23,992 nucleotides of DNA from an uncultured Clostridia bacterium (GTDB lineage: Bacteria > Bacillota > Clostridia > Christensenellales > UBA1242), in the NCBI GenBank assembly GCA_947626155.1, contig CANQRC010000013.1, positions 1-23,992 of the forward strand, given 5' to 3'. This document shows, piece by piece, positions 18,188 through 23,992 of this stretch. Both the position numbers and the translations under genes were made by a program. How positions within the stretch are numbered: position 1 is the stretch's first letter; every line of letters starts with the position of its first letter. The notes below the pieces were generated by a model. That model did no database searches, was not told where the DNA came from, and was given only the letters and a program-made list of their open reading frames with translations.

Positions 18188-18925
18188 ATGAAAAAAATTG
18201 TGAATAATTACTATGATGTTTACAACTTTTTAAACATCCTAAACCGAAAACTTGGAAAACTTTTTAAACTGACAAGATACAGCCCCTTGCCAGAGGGTTT
18301 TGTCATCACCGACGAAAATATGGCAGAAGTTCTTTTTCTTGAGAGGTTAAAAGATGAATCAGTCATGCCACCTTTTGCCGGGCAAGAGAAGAAAAACATC
18401 AAAAAAATGTTCAAAAAGGGCCTAAAACACTGTGAATACGTGATAAAACACCACCCTTTTGAGAAATATTGCTCAAAAGAATTTGCCGCACGCATCCTTG
18501 TTTACTTCAACATAAGAAAAGATTTGTTTGACATTATGCTGAAAGATTTTAAGAAAGATGACGCAGATGAGGTGGAGTTTTATCGCGAGTGCTACAACCT
18601 AAACCCTCTGCTTGGACGAGCAATGGATGTTTTGTTTGAAGACAAGGTTGACTTTGACGCGCTGTTTGACGGGCTTGAAGAAAAATACACTTTGGCATAT
18701 GAACAACAACTAAAAATTCTCAACAAAAAACAAGAAAAAAAGAAAGAAAAAATTGTTGAAGAAATTTCAGAAAAAATTGCTCAAAAATCTGAAAAAATTC
18801 AAAAAAATAGAAAAAATATTGAAAAAAACGCAAAAAATATGCAAAAAATTGAAAAAAATAAAGAAATTCAAAAAATTAAAGCTGAAAAAAAGAAAATTTC
18901 AACAGGTGCTAAAAAGGAGAAATAA
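18188..18925 (+). CDS. Hypothetical protein with highly basic coiled-coil C-terminus, 245 aa
   Basis: Family not recognised. Residues 1 to about 175 look like a helical globular domain with scattered Cys and aromatic residues. From about residue 176 to the end the chain is almost only Lys, Glu, Asn, Ile and Gln, with a heptad-like pattern expected of a long charged helix or coiled coil. There is no signal peptide or membrane segment. A TTG at 18170 is in frame but lies inside the promoter spacer, so the ATG at 18188 is chosen. It has no Shine-Dalgarno sequence and coincides with the predicted +1. The stop (18923-18925) overlaps the ABC-F start by one base (TAATG), so both proteins are probably made from one mRNA with coupled translation. 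A role alongside the ABC-F protein at the ribosome is inference from context and the basic tail only. Confidence 0.85.
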   Translation: MKKIVNNYYDVYNFLNILNRKLGKLFKLTRYSPLPEGFVITDENMAEVLFLERLKDESVMPPFAGQEKKNIKKMFKKGLKHCEYVIKHHPFEKYCSKEFAARILVYFNIRKDLFDIMLKDFKKDDADEVEFYRECYNLNPLLGRAMDVLFEDKVDFDALFDGLEEKYTLAYEQQLKILNKKQEKKKEKIVEEISEKIAQKSEKIQKNRKNIEKNAKNMQKIEKNKEIQKIKAEKKKISTGAKKEK

Positions 18926-20499
18926 TGATACAGGCAGTCAACGTTTCACTCGCTTTTGGAGGAAGGTCTCTTTATAAAGAAGTCAACCTAAAATTCACAA
19001 AAGGAAACTGTTATGGCATAATTGGCGCAAACGGAGCGGGGAAATCAACTTTCCTCAAAATTTTAACGGGCGAAATTGAGCCAAACACCGGCGAGATTCT
19101 TGTGACCCCTGGCGAAAGAATGTCGGTTTTGGAACAAAATCAAAACAAATATGATGGCGAAACCGTGCTTGACACCGTGCTTTTGGGGCATAAAAGGCTG
19201 ATGGACATTCAAAAGGAAAAAGACGAACTTTATGCCAAGCCAGATTTTAGCGAGGCGGACGGAATTCGCGCAGGGGAACTTGAAACAGAGTTTGCCGAAC
19301 TTGGAGGCTGGGAAGCCGACGGTGAAGCAAAGTCTCTTCTTCAAAGTTTGGGCGTGGAAGAGGGCTTGTTTTATGAAAAGATGTCCGCTCTTGACGGCAA
19401 AATTAAGGTGAAAGTGCTGCTTGCGCAGGCTCTTTTTGGAAATCCTGACATCCTCATCCTCGACGAGCCGACAAACAACCTTGACTTCAAAACCATAAGA
19501 TGGCTTGAAAACTTTTTGCTTGATTTTGAGAACATTGTCATCATCGTCTCCCACAACCGTCACTTTTTGAACAAAGTTTGCACTCACATTTGTGATGTGG
19601 ATTTCGGCCAGATAAATATGTATTTGGGAAACTATGACTTTTGGTATGAGACCAGCCAACTTTTGGCAAGGCAAGCCAAAGACCAAAACAAAAAGGCAGA
19701 GCAGCGCGCAAAGGAACTTAAAGACTTCATCGCCCGCTTCTCGGCAAACGCATCCAAAAGCAAACAGGCCACAAGCCGTAAAAAAGAACTTGAAAAACTT
19801 ACAATCGAAGACTTTAAGCCTTCTTCAAGAAAATATCCATATGTTGACTTTAAATATGAGCAGGAAATTGGAAAGGAAATTTTGAAGGTTGAAAAACTGA
19901 CAAAGAAAGGGATGTTTAAAAACCTATCTTTCACTGTTGAACATGGGCAAAAAATTGTGTTTTTGTCTAACAACAGCCTTGTTTTGACCACACTTTTCAA
20001 TATTTTGGCGGGAAAAGAACAGGCTGACAGCGGCGAATTTAGGTTTGGAAAAACAATCAAATTTTCATATTTGCCTCAGGACAACAGAGAGTTCTTTGAC
20101 GGCTGCCGCCTCTCAGTTGTGGACTGGCTAAGGCAATATTCCAAAGACAAAACCGAAAGTTATGTCAGGGGCTGGCTGGGAAGAATGTTGTTTTCTGGCG
20201 AGGAGAGTTTGAAAGATGTAAACGTGCTTTCCGGCGGCGAAAAAGTGAGATGTATGCTTGCAAAAATCATGCTTGAAAGCGGAAACTTCCTAATTCTTGA
20301 TGAGCCAACAAACCACCTTGACCTCGAAAGCATAACCTCCCTAAACAAGGGCATGACAAACTTTAAAGGCGCAATGCTTTTTGCCACAGGCGACCAAGAA
20401 ATCATTGAGACTGTGGCAAACCGCATAATTGACATCGTGGACGAAAACACAATAATAGATAAGCAGATGTCTTATGAAGAATATATGGAAACAAAATAG
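18925..20499 (+). CDS. ABC-F ATPase, YbiT/YkpA type, with one degenerate ATP site
   Basis: This 524-residue protein has two ABC domains joined by a charged linker (about residues 245-312, with ARFSANASKSKQATSRKKE) and no membrane part. That is the ABC-F layout, which acts on ribosomes through the linker arm. Domain 1 has an intact Walker A (GANGAGKST, residues 34-42), Walker B (ILILDEP, near 178) and switch His (SHN, near 209). Its signature is replaced by LDGKIKVK near 155. Domain 2 has a canonical LSGGE near 435 and Walker B LILDEP near 458. Its Walker A is ruined (LSNNSLVLTTL, no Lys, near 347-356) and the switch His is absent (ATGD where SHD is expected, near 487). The start has AGGAG five bases upstream and overlaps the previous stop. 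The specific translational role, or any link with antibiotic resistance, cannot be told. Confidence 0.93.
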   Translation: MIQAVNVSLAFGGRSLYKEVNLKFTKGNCYGIIGANGAGKSTFLKILTGEIEPNTGEILVTPGERMSVLEQNQNKYDGETVLDTVLLGHKRLMDIQKEKDELYAKPDFSEADGIRAGELETEFAELGGWEADGEAKSLLQSLGVEEGLFYEKMSALDGKIKVKVLLAQALFGNPDILILDEPTNNLDFKTIRWLENFLLDFENIVIIVSHNRHFLNKVCTHICDVDFGQINMYLGNYDFWYETSQLLARQAKDQNKKAEQRAKELKDFIARFSANASKSKQATSRKKELEKLTIEDFKPSSRKYPYVDFKYEQEIGKEILKVEKLTKKGMFKNLSFTVEHGQKIVFLSNNSLVLTTLFNILAGKEQADSGEFRFGKTIKFSYLPQDNREFFDGCRLSVVDWLRQYSKDKTESYVRGWLGRMLFSGEESLKDVNVLSGGEKVRCMLAKIMLESGNFLILDEPTNHLDLESITSLNKGMTNFKGAMLFATGDQEIIETVANRIIDIVDENTIIDKQMSYEEYMETK

Positions 20500-20558
20500 T
20501 TAAAAACAAAAAAAATGCAAAAAAGAAAACAAAATTTTTATATTTTTTCTAAAAAATG

Positions 20559-20587
20559 TTGACTTTTTTGAAAAATTTTAATAACAT
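20559..20587 (+). promoter_or_regulatory. Probable promoter of the T-box-glyS transcript
   Basis: TTGACT (20559-20564), a 17-bp spacer and TAACAT (20582-20587) lie directly upstream of the T-box leader, with predicted +1 near 20594. The -35 is good and the -10 moderate. No GC-rich terminator for the upstream ABC-F gene is visible in 20500-20558, so read-through into the leader is possible. Confidence 0.6.
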
Positions 20588-20588
20588 A

Positions 20589-20734
20589 TCTTATGCAATG
20601 ACGGAATTGGCAACTCCCGAGCAAGCGCGTGTCGGCGTAAAGACATCAAATGAGGTGGGATTTTTCTCACGAATTAGGGTGGAACAGCGAACATAACTCG
20701 CCCCTATGCAGAATTTTTGCATAGAGGCTTTTTG
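20589..20734 (+). promoter_or_regulatory. Glycine T-box riboswitch controlling glyS
   Basis: The T-box core AGGGTGGAACAGCGA is at 20676-20690. The antiterminator pairs AGGG (20676-20679) with CCCT (20702-20705) and GCGA (20687-20690) with TCGC (20698-20701), leaving a UGGAACA bulge. UGGA matches the UCCA end of tRNA-Gly, whose discriminator base is U. A preceding stem III (20655-20660 with 20665-20670, GTGGGA/TCTCAC) resembles that of known glyQS leaders. The competing terminator starts at 20700 and shares 20700-20705 with the antiterminator. Uncharged tRNA-Gly should therefore favour read-through into glyS. The stem I region is short. GGC at 20634-20636 is a candidate specifier, next to a possible basal helix, but this part is inference. 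Confidence 0.93.
20700..20733 (+). terminator. T-box-regulated intrinsic terminator
   Basis: GCC plus CTATGCA (20700-20702, 20704-20710) pairs with TGCATAG plus GGC (20718-20724, 20726-20728) with one mismatch, and a T-run follows from 20729. The 5' arm overlaps the 3' arm of the antiterminator, as expected for a transcriptional T-box. Confidence 0.9.
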
Positions 20735-20769
20735 TTTTCCTCTACTGCAAACAAAAAGGAGATAAAAAT

Positions 20770-22137
20770 ATGGAAAAAACAATGGAAAAGATAGTAAATC
20801 TTTGCAAAAGCCGCGGATTTGTTTATCCAGGAAGCGAAATTTACAACGGCTTTGCAAACACTTGGGACTTTGGCCCTGTGGGCGTGGAACTTAAAAACAA
20901 CATCAAGCGCGCATGGTGGAAAAGATTTGTGCAAGAAAGCCCAAATTCTTATGGGATTGACGCTGCAATTTTGATGAACCCAAAAGTTTGGGAAGCGAGC
21001 GGACACGTCCAAGGCTTCTCCGACCCAAAAATGGACTGCAAATCTTGTAAGCAGCGTTTCCGCGCGGACAATTTGGTGGAAGAACACTCAAAAGGAACAG
21101 TTTCAGCCGAAGCAATGACAAATGAAGAACTTGAAAACTACATCAATGAGCATAAAGTAAAGTGCCCTCACTGCGGAAATTTCAACTGGACGCCAATAAG
21201 ACAATTTAAACTTATGTTTGAAACTTCGCGCGGAACAGTTGACGGGGAAAAGGATGTTGTGTATCTTCGCCCCGAGACCTGCCAAGGCGAATATGTAAAC
21301 TTTTTAAATGTTCAAAGAACAACGCGCGCCAAAATTCCATTTTCCATTGCACAAATAGGAAAATCTTTTAGAAACGAGGTCACGCCGGGCAACTTTTTGT
21401 TTAGAACGGTTGAATTTGAGCAGATGGAATATCAAACTTTCTGCAAAGATGAAAATTCGCTTGATATTTATGAAAACACAAAGAAAAACGCCCTACAATT
21501 TGTGGAAGATGTTGGACTTAAAGCGGAAAATTTGCGTTTTCATGACCACGACAAACTTGCATTCTACGCAAAAGCCGCTTGCGACATTCAATACAAATTT
21601 CCAATAGGTTGGGAGGAACTTAACGGAATTCATCACCGCGGCACATGGGATTTGTCACGTCACCAAGAGTTTAGCGGAAAGCCTTTGCAATATCTTGACC
21701 CTGTGACAAATGAAAAATATCTGCCAACTGTTATTGAGTATTCAATTGGCGCAGACAGATTGACTTTGGCGGTTTTGTGTGAAGCCTATGACGAGGAAAC
21801 TCTGGAAAATGGCGAGACAAGAGTTGTGCTGCACTTTCACCCAGCAATCGCCCCTTACAAAGTTGCAATTTTGCCGCTTCAAAAAAATCTTTCTGAAAAA
21901 GCGCGCGAAGTTTATGCTTTGCTAAGTAAAAAATTTATGTGCGAATATGACGAGGCAGGCTCAATTGGCAAGCGCTATCGCCGTCAAGATGAAATTGGCA
22001 CACCTTTCTGCGTGACAATAGACTTTGACACCTTGCAAGATGACACAATCACAATCCGTGATCGTGACAGCATGCAGCAACAAAGGCTTCCAATCAATGA
22101 AATCATCCCTTACATTGCACAAAAAATTGAATTTTAA
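20770..22137 (+). CDS. glyS: Glycyl-tRNA synthetase, dimeric class II type
   Basis: The 455-residue enzyme charges tRNA-Gly with glycine in the cytoplasm. It is the single-chain alpha2 type, not the two-subunit GlyQ/GlyS type. Visible features: an N-terminal GFVYPGSEIYNGFANTWDFGP block with the motif 1 helix after it; two Cys pairs (CKSC near residue 90, CPHC near 132) that probably bind zinc; motif 2 around residue 198 (GKSFRNEVTPGNFLFR); motif 3 around residue 325 (YSIGADRLTLAVL); and a C-terminal anticodon-binding domain (PYKVAILPL onward). The first ATG is chosen because AGGAG lies eight bases upstream. A second in-frame ATG at 20782 is too far from it. Expression is expected to rise in glycine starvation through the T-box. 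No hairpin terminator follows directly, so transcripts may run on to the one at 22331-22359. Confidence 0.97.
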   Translation: MEKTMEKIVNLCKSRGFVYPGSEIYNGFANTWDFGPVGVELKNNIKRAWWKRFVQESPNSYGIDAAILMNPKVWEASGHVQGFSDPKMDCKSCKQRFRADNLVEEHSKGTVSAEAMTNEELENYINEHKVKCPHCGNFNWTPIRQFKLMFETSRGTVDGEKDVVYLRPETCQGEYVNFLNVQRTTRAKIPFSIAQIGKSFRNEVTPGNFLFRTVEFEQMEYQTFCKDENSLDIYENTKKNALQFVEDVGLKAENLRFHDHDKLAFYAKAACDIQYKFPIGWEELNGIHHRGTWDLSRHQEFSGKPLQYLDPVTNEKYLPTVIEYSIGADRLTLAVLCEAYDEETLENGETRVVLHFHPAIAPYKVAILPLQKNLSEKAREVYALLSKKFMCEYDEAGSIGKRYRRQDEIGTPFCVTIDFDTLQDDTITIRDRDSMQQQRLPINEIIPYIAQKIEF

Positions 22138-22150
22138 CAAAATTTTAGGG

Positions 22151-22178
22151 TTGACAACACAAAGTTTTTGTATATAAT
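22151..22178 (+). promoter_or_regulatory. Consensus promoter for a short intergenic transcript
   Basis: TTGACA (22151-22156), a 16-bp spacer and TATAAT (22173-22178) begin 13 bases after the glyS stop. Both hexamers are perfect. Predicted +1 is at 22185. No long frame follows on the plus strand before the terminator at 22331-22359, so the promoter seems to serve a short RNA. Confidence 0.8.
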
Positions 22179-22184
22179 TTTTAT

Positions 22185-22220
22185 ATGCGAAAATCTCAAA
22201 TCAAAATAATTTTTTGGTAA
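22185..22220 (+). CDS. Possible leaderless 11-residue micro-ORF
   Basis: The frame MRKSQIKIIFW ends with TAA at 22218-22220. Its ATG is exactly six bases after the TATAAT, at the predicted +1, the same geometry as the genes at 18188 and 23071. No Shine-Dalgarno is present. It may be chance, but the repeat of the geometry makes it worth recording. Confidence 0.2.
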   Translation: MRKSQIKIIFW

Positions 22221-22330
22221 TCAAAACTCACAACCTTCCTTCCAAAACGGCTCAAGCAGTTGATTGGCTCACCTGCACAAACAAAACAGTTATTTTGAGG
22301 CGGCGTTAAACAAAAAAAATAAATGACAAC

Positions 22331-22359
22331 AAAAAAGTGTGCTTTTGCACACTTTTTTT
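22331..22359. terminator. Bidirectional rho-independent terminator
   Basis: A 12-bp stem (22331-22342 with 22347-22358; core AGTGTGC/GCACACT) with a TTTT loop has T-runs on the 3' side of both strands. It ends the small RNA (and any glyS read-through) on the plus strand. On the minus strand it ends the peptidase gene, whose TAA (22358-22360) sits within it. Confidence 0.9.
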
Positions 22360-23071
22360 AAAACATTTTTGTTTTTTTCACAAGCCCAGTCCAGCCAAAC
22401 AAAAGTCGCATCAAATCGCTCCAATATGTCATGCGGGCGCTTTTTAAAAACTTTTTCACATCTTTCATTTCATTTGCTGGCATAAACTCGTCAAGCATCA
22501 CAATTGCTCGCTTGGAAGCATCTTTTTCAAGCCGAACTGTCAAAAATTTTACCAAAACCGCAAACAAGAAAATTGCTCCTGCAACGCCTGCGCAAACATA
22601 GGCATAAACCCTTAGATTTTCAATAAACAACAGCACAACCGCTGCAAGCAAGGCAGGAACAAAAAGCTTTCCAACAATGGAGCCAATTTTGTGCAAAACA
22701 TTCATTCTTTTAACTCGACCACTTGTGAAATCCTGTTGTGCGTGGCCAAGTTCATGGGCGATGATTGAAAACGACCCAATTGAATCAGCGTTCAAAGTTT
22801 GATCGGTCAAAACAAGCGTTTTATATTTTGCACTGTAAGCATCGCCAACTTTTTTGTCAGTGCGAGCCACCTTGAGTTTTCCGCCAAAAAAGGCAAAGTT
22901 TTGTTCGTTGATAAACTCCATGACTGACTTGTGCGAATTTGCCGTGATGTGCATCATTTTGTCATACATTTCCATAAATCGGTCGCCAGAATTGTTGGCA
23001 ATTGCAAGCATTATGCTAAGCAAAATCACAGCCGCGACAACCGCAATAACAATTATCCATATTGTGTCCAT
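22358..23071 (-). CDS. YugP-type membrane neutral zinc metallopeptidase
   Basis: The 237-residue protein starts with a hydrophobic segment (about residues 4-25), and two further segments (about 128-150 and 152-172) follow the catalytic region. The zinc-binding motif HELGH lies near residue 105 in IIAHELGHAQQD. A later EKDASKRA, near residue 178, corresponds to the 'E-DAS-RA' segment of the YugP family (PF04298) and probably gives the third zinc ligand. It should be a membrane-bound neutral zinc peptidase. Its substrates are not known. The gene follows the penicillin-binding protein gene by 31 bases on the same strand but also has its own promoter, whose -35 overlaps that gene's stop. No usable Shine-Dalgarno precedes the ATG (a GGAAA is 16 bases away), and the ATG lies at the predicted +1, so it may be translated from a leaderless mRNA. 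Confidence 0.88.
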   Translation of the reverse strand: MDTIWIIVIAVVAAVILLSIMLAIANNSGDRFMEMYDKMMHITANSHKSVMEFINEQNFAFFGGKLKVARTDKKVGDAYSAKYKTLVLTDQTLNADSIGSFSIIAHELGHAQQDFTSGRVKRMNVLHKIGSIVGKLFVPALLAAVVLLFIENLRVYAYVCAGVAGAIFLFAVLVKFLTVRLEKDASKRAIVMLDEFMPANEMKDVKKFLKSARMTYWSDLMRLLFGWTGLVKKTKMF

Positions 23072-23077
23072 ATATTT

Positions 23078-23106
23078 ATTTTATCATTTTCCAAACAAAT
23101 TATCAA
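23078..23106 (-). promoter_or_regulatory. Promoter of the peptidase gene, +1 predicted at its ATG
   Basis: On the minus strand TTGATA (23106-23101), a 17-bp spacer and TAAAAT (23083-23078) each match 5 of 6 consensus bases. Six bases (AAATAT) separate the -10 from the ATG at 23071. The -35 overlaps the TGA stop of the upstream penicillin-binding protein gene (23105-23103). Confidence 0.65.
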
Positions 23107-23992
23107 GTGATTAAAACAACCGTGTCGCCTTTTAATAATGATGTGCCTGCAGGCGGAAGCTGCTTTTTAACCCTGCCGCCAACGCCATCTGTTTCATAAA
23201 ACAGACCGACTTGCTTCAAAACATTTGCTGCTTCAACAATATTCAGACCAACAACATCTGGCATTGTCACTTGCTCGGCAACAATTTGCTCGTTTTGCTT
23301 TTTGATTGCCAAATATTCAAACATATTGCTGAAAATCTCTTTGCCATATGGTGAAGCCACAACTCCGCCATAGTAAGCCCCCGCTCCCGGCTCGTCAACC
23401 AAAACCATCACAAGATATTTTGGGTTGTCTGCCGGAAAAGTTCCGATAAAGGACGAAATATATTTGCCTTGAGCAATGTGGCCAGTTTCGTCATATTTTT
23501 GCGCCGTTCCTGTTTTTCCGCCAACGTCATATCCTTCCACAAAGGTGCAAGGCCCAAGCTTGTTTGTGACAAGCGAAAGCATTTGCCTGATTTTTAAAGA
23601 CGTTTTGTCGGATACAATTTTCTTTTTTACAACGTGATTGTTCGATAAAAGCTTGTTGCCAAAAACATCAGTTATATCGTCAACGATTGTCGGCACTGTC
23701 AGGTTGCCCATGTTCAATATTCCTGCAACAATGTCCAAAAGTTGAATTGGCGAAACGGCAACTGCATGGCCAAAGCCCATTCTTGCAAGGTCAACATTTT
23801 TGACAAGCGATTTGTCCATCAATATGCCGCTGGCTTCGCCGGTGAGTGCAATTCCTGTTTTTTGTCCAAGGCCGAACTTTTGCATATATTCAAAAAACCT
23901 GTCAACTCCAAGCCTTAAGGCAAGCTCCATAAAAACGCAGTTGCACGAATTTGTCAGCCCTTCTTGCAATGTTTGCGAGCCATGCCCTATTG
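23103..23992 (-). CDS. Class B penicillin-binding protein (FtsI/SpoVD type) with PASTA domain, 3' part
   Basis: The frame is open to the right edge, so the start, the N-terminal anchor and the catalytic SxxK Ser are outside the window. About 296 residues are visible. The transpeptidase domain shows the second active-site motif, SxN (NSCN, around 23940-23958), and the third, KTG (GGKTGTAQK, around 23500-23520). After the domain, a single PASTA domain of about 55 residues (VTMPDVVGLNIVEAANVL onward) ends the protein. Class B enzymes with a C-terminal PASTA include the septal PBP of Bacillus and the sporulation enzyme SpoVD. Which of these this is cannot be decided from the part seen. The enzyme cross-links peptidoglycan outside the membrane and is a beta-lactam target. 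The stop is TGA. The peptidase gene follows 31 bases downstream. Confidence 0.93.
   Translation of the reverse strand, partial: IGHGSQTLQEGLTNSCNCVFMELALRLGVDRFFEYMQKFGLGQKTGIALTGEASGILMDKSLVKNVDLARMGFGHAVAVSPIQLLDIVAGILNMGNLTVPTIVDDITDVFGNKLLSNNHVVKKKIVSDKTSLKIRQMLSLVTNKLGPCTFVEGYDVGGKTGTAQKYDETGHIAQGKYISSFIGTFPADNPKYLVMVLVDEPGAGAYYGGVVASPYGKEIFSNMFEYLAIKKQNEQIVAEQVTMPDVVGLNIVEAANVLKQVGLFYETDGVGGRVKKQLPPAGTSLLKGDTVVLIT

Larger units (their letters stand above)
22185..22359 (+). ncRNA. Candidate small RNA, about 175 nt
   Basis: A perfect promoter and a strong terminator bracket about 175 bases with no substantial coding frame. The sequence can fold into a rod: 22201-22211 pairs with 22288-22298 (11 bp, one G-U), and inside it 22218-22224 pairs with 22260-22266 (7 bp, one G-U). 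The enclosed, largely unpaired part contains the pyrimidine run CCTTCCTTCC (22234-22243), which could pair with GGAAGG-type ribosome-binding sites, as in many Gram-positive regulatory RNAs. Features of SRP RNA, tmRNA or RNase P were not seen. A 6S-like RNA is possible but its bubble pattern is not evident. The first three bases are an ATG opening an 11-codon frame, so a dual-function RNA is another option. Confidence 0.5.

Noticed and set aside
19063..19686. 207-codon minus-strand frame opposite the ABC-F gene
   Set aside because: The sense strand encodes highly conserved ABC motifs. The antisense frame has no start signal or recognisable domain.
20591..20857. Minus-strand frame of 88 codons over the T-box
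   Set aside because: It covers a structured riboswitch leader and the start of glyS, with no ribosome-binding site or homology.
22185..22359. Assigning the small RNA as SRP RNA, tmRNA or 6S RNA
   Set aside because: The SRP GGAA-tetraloop domain and tmRNA features are absent. The 6S central-bubble pattern could not be drawn convincingly.
1..23992. CRISPR array, insertion sequence, prophage or recoded stop codons
   Set aside because: No spaced direct repeats, transposase or phage frames were found. TGA ends the penicillin-binding protein gene, and the long frames contain no in-frame stop needing recoding.

Overview
The window looks like chromosome from an AT-rich, low-GC Gram-positive (Firmicutes/Clostridia-type) bacterium, probably a poorly characterised one. 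The clues are a glycine T-box in front of a single-chain glycyl-tRNA synthetase, a class B penicillin-binding protein with a C-terminal PASTA domain, a YugP-type membrane zinc peptidase, a YbiT/YkpA-type ABC-F protein, and a collagen-like protein of the kind found on clostridial and bacillar spores and surfaces. TGA is used as a stop (penicillin-binding protein gene), so the normal bacterial code applies. No tRNA, rRNA, CRISPR array, transposase or phage gene was seen.

Left part (1-3958). A collagen-like gene on the plus strand enters from outside the window and ends at a hairpin terminator. It faces a minus-strand series: a 183-aa unknown protein with its own promoter, a DUF975-like membrane protein with a Lys/Asn-rich N-terminal tail, and a cardiolipin synthase.

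Centre (3962-17944). One minus-strand gene fills 58% of the window. It encodes a protein of about 4660 residues with a single N-terminal membrane segment and no sortase or C-terminal membrane anchor. The rest appears to be a chain of diverged beta-rich modules: a middle series with a recurring boundary motif and a second series of about eight modules at the C-terminus. The cardiolipin synthase ribosome-binding site lies inside the end of this gene, so the two are probably co-transcribed and translationally coupled. They share a terminator at 2475-2504. A 243-bp AT-rich divergent region separates the giant gene from the plus-strand genes.

Right part (18188-23992). A basic coiled-coil protein of unknown function overlaps an ABC-F gene by one base. 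The ABC-F protein appears to have one complete and one dead ATP site. Next come a compact glycine T-box and glyS, then a probable small RNA with its own consensus promoter and terminator, and finally, on the minus strand, the YugP-like peptidase and the 3' part of a penicillin-binding protein gene.

The most unusual pattern is in transcription starts. At three separate promoters (18153-18181, 22151-22178, 23078-23106) an ATG begins exactly six bases after the -10 hexamer, which puts it at the predicted +1, and none has a usable Shine-Dalgarno sequence. This suggests leaderless transcripts. Downstream operon genes and long-leader genes here do have good Shine-Dalgarno sites (ABC-F, cls, glyS, the giant gene). 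The giant protein, the asymmetric ABC-F and its partner, the candidate small RNA and the leaderless starts are the best candidates for new biology.
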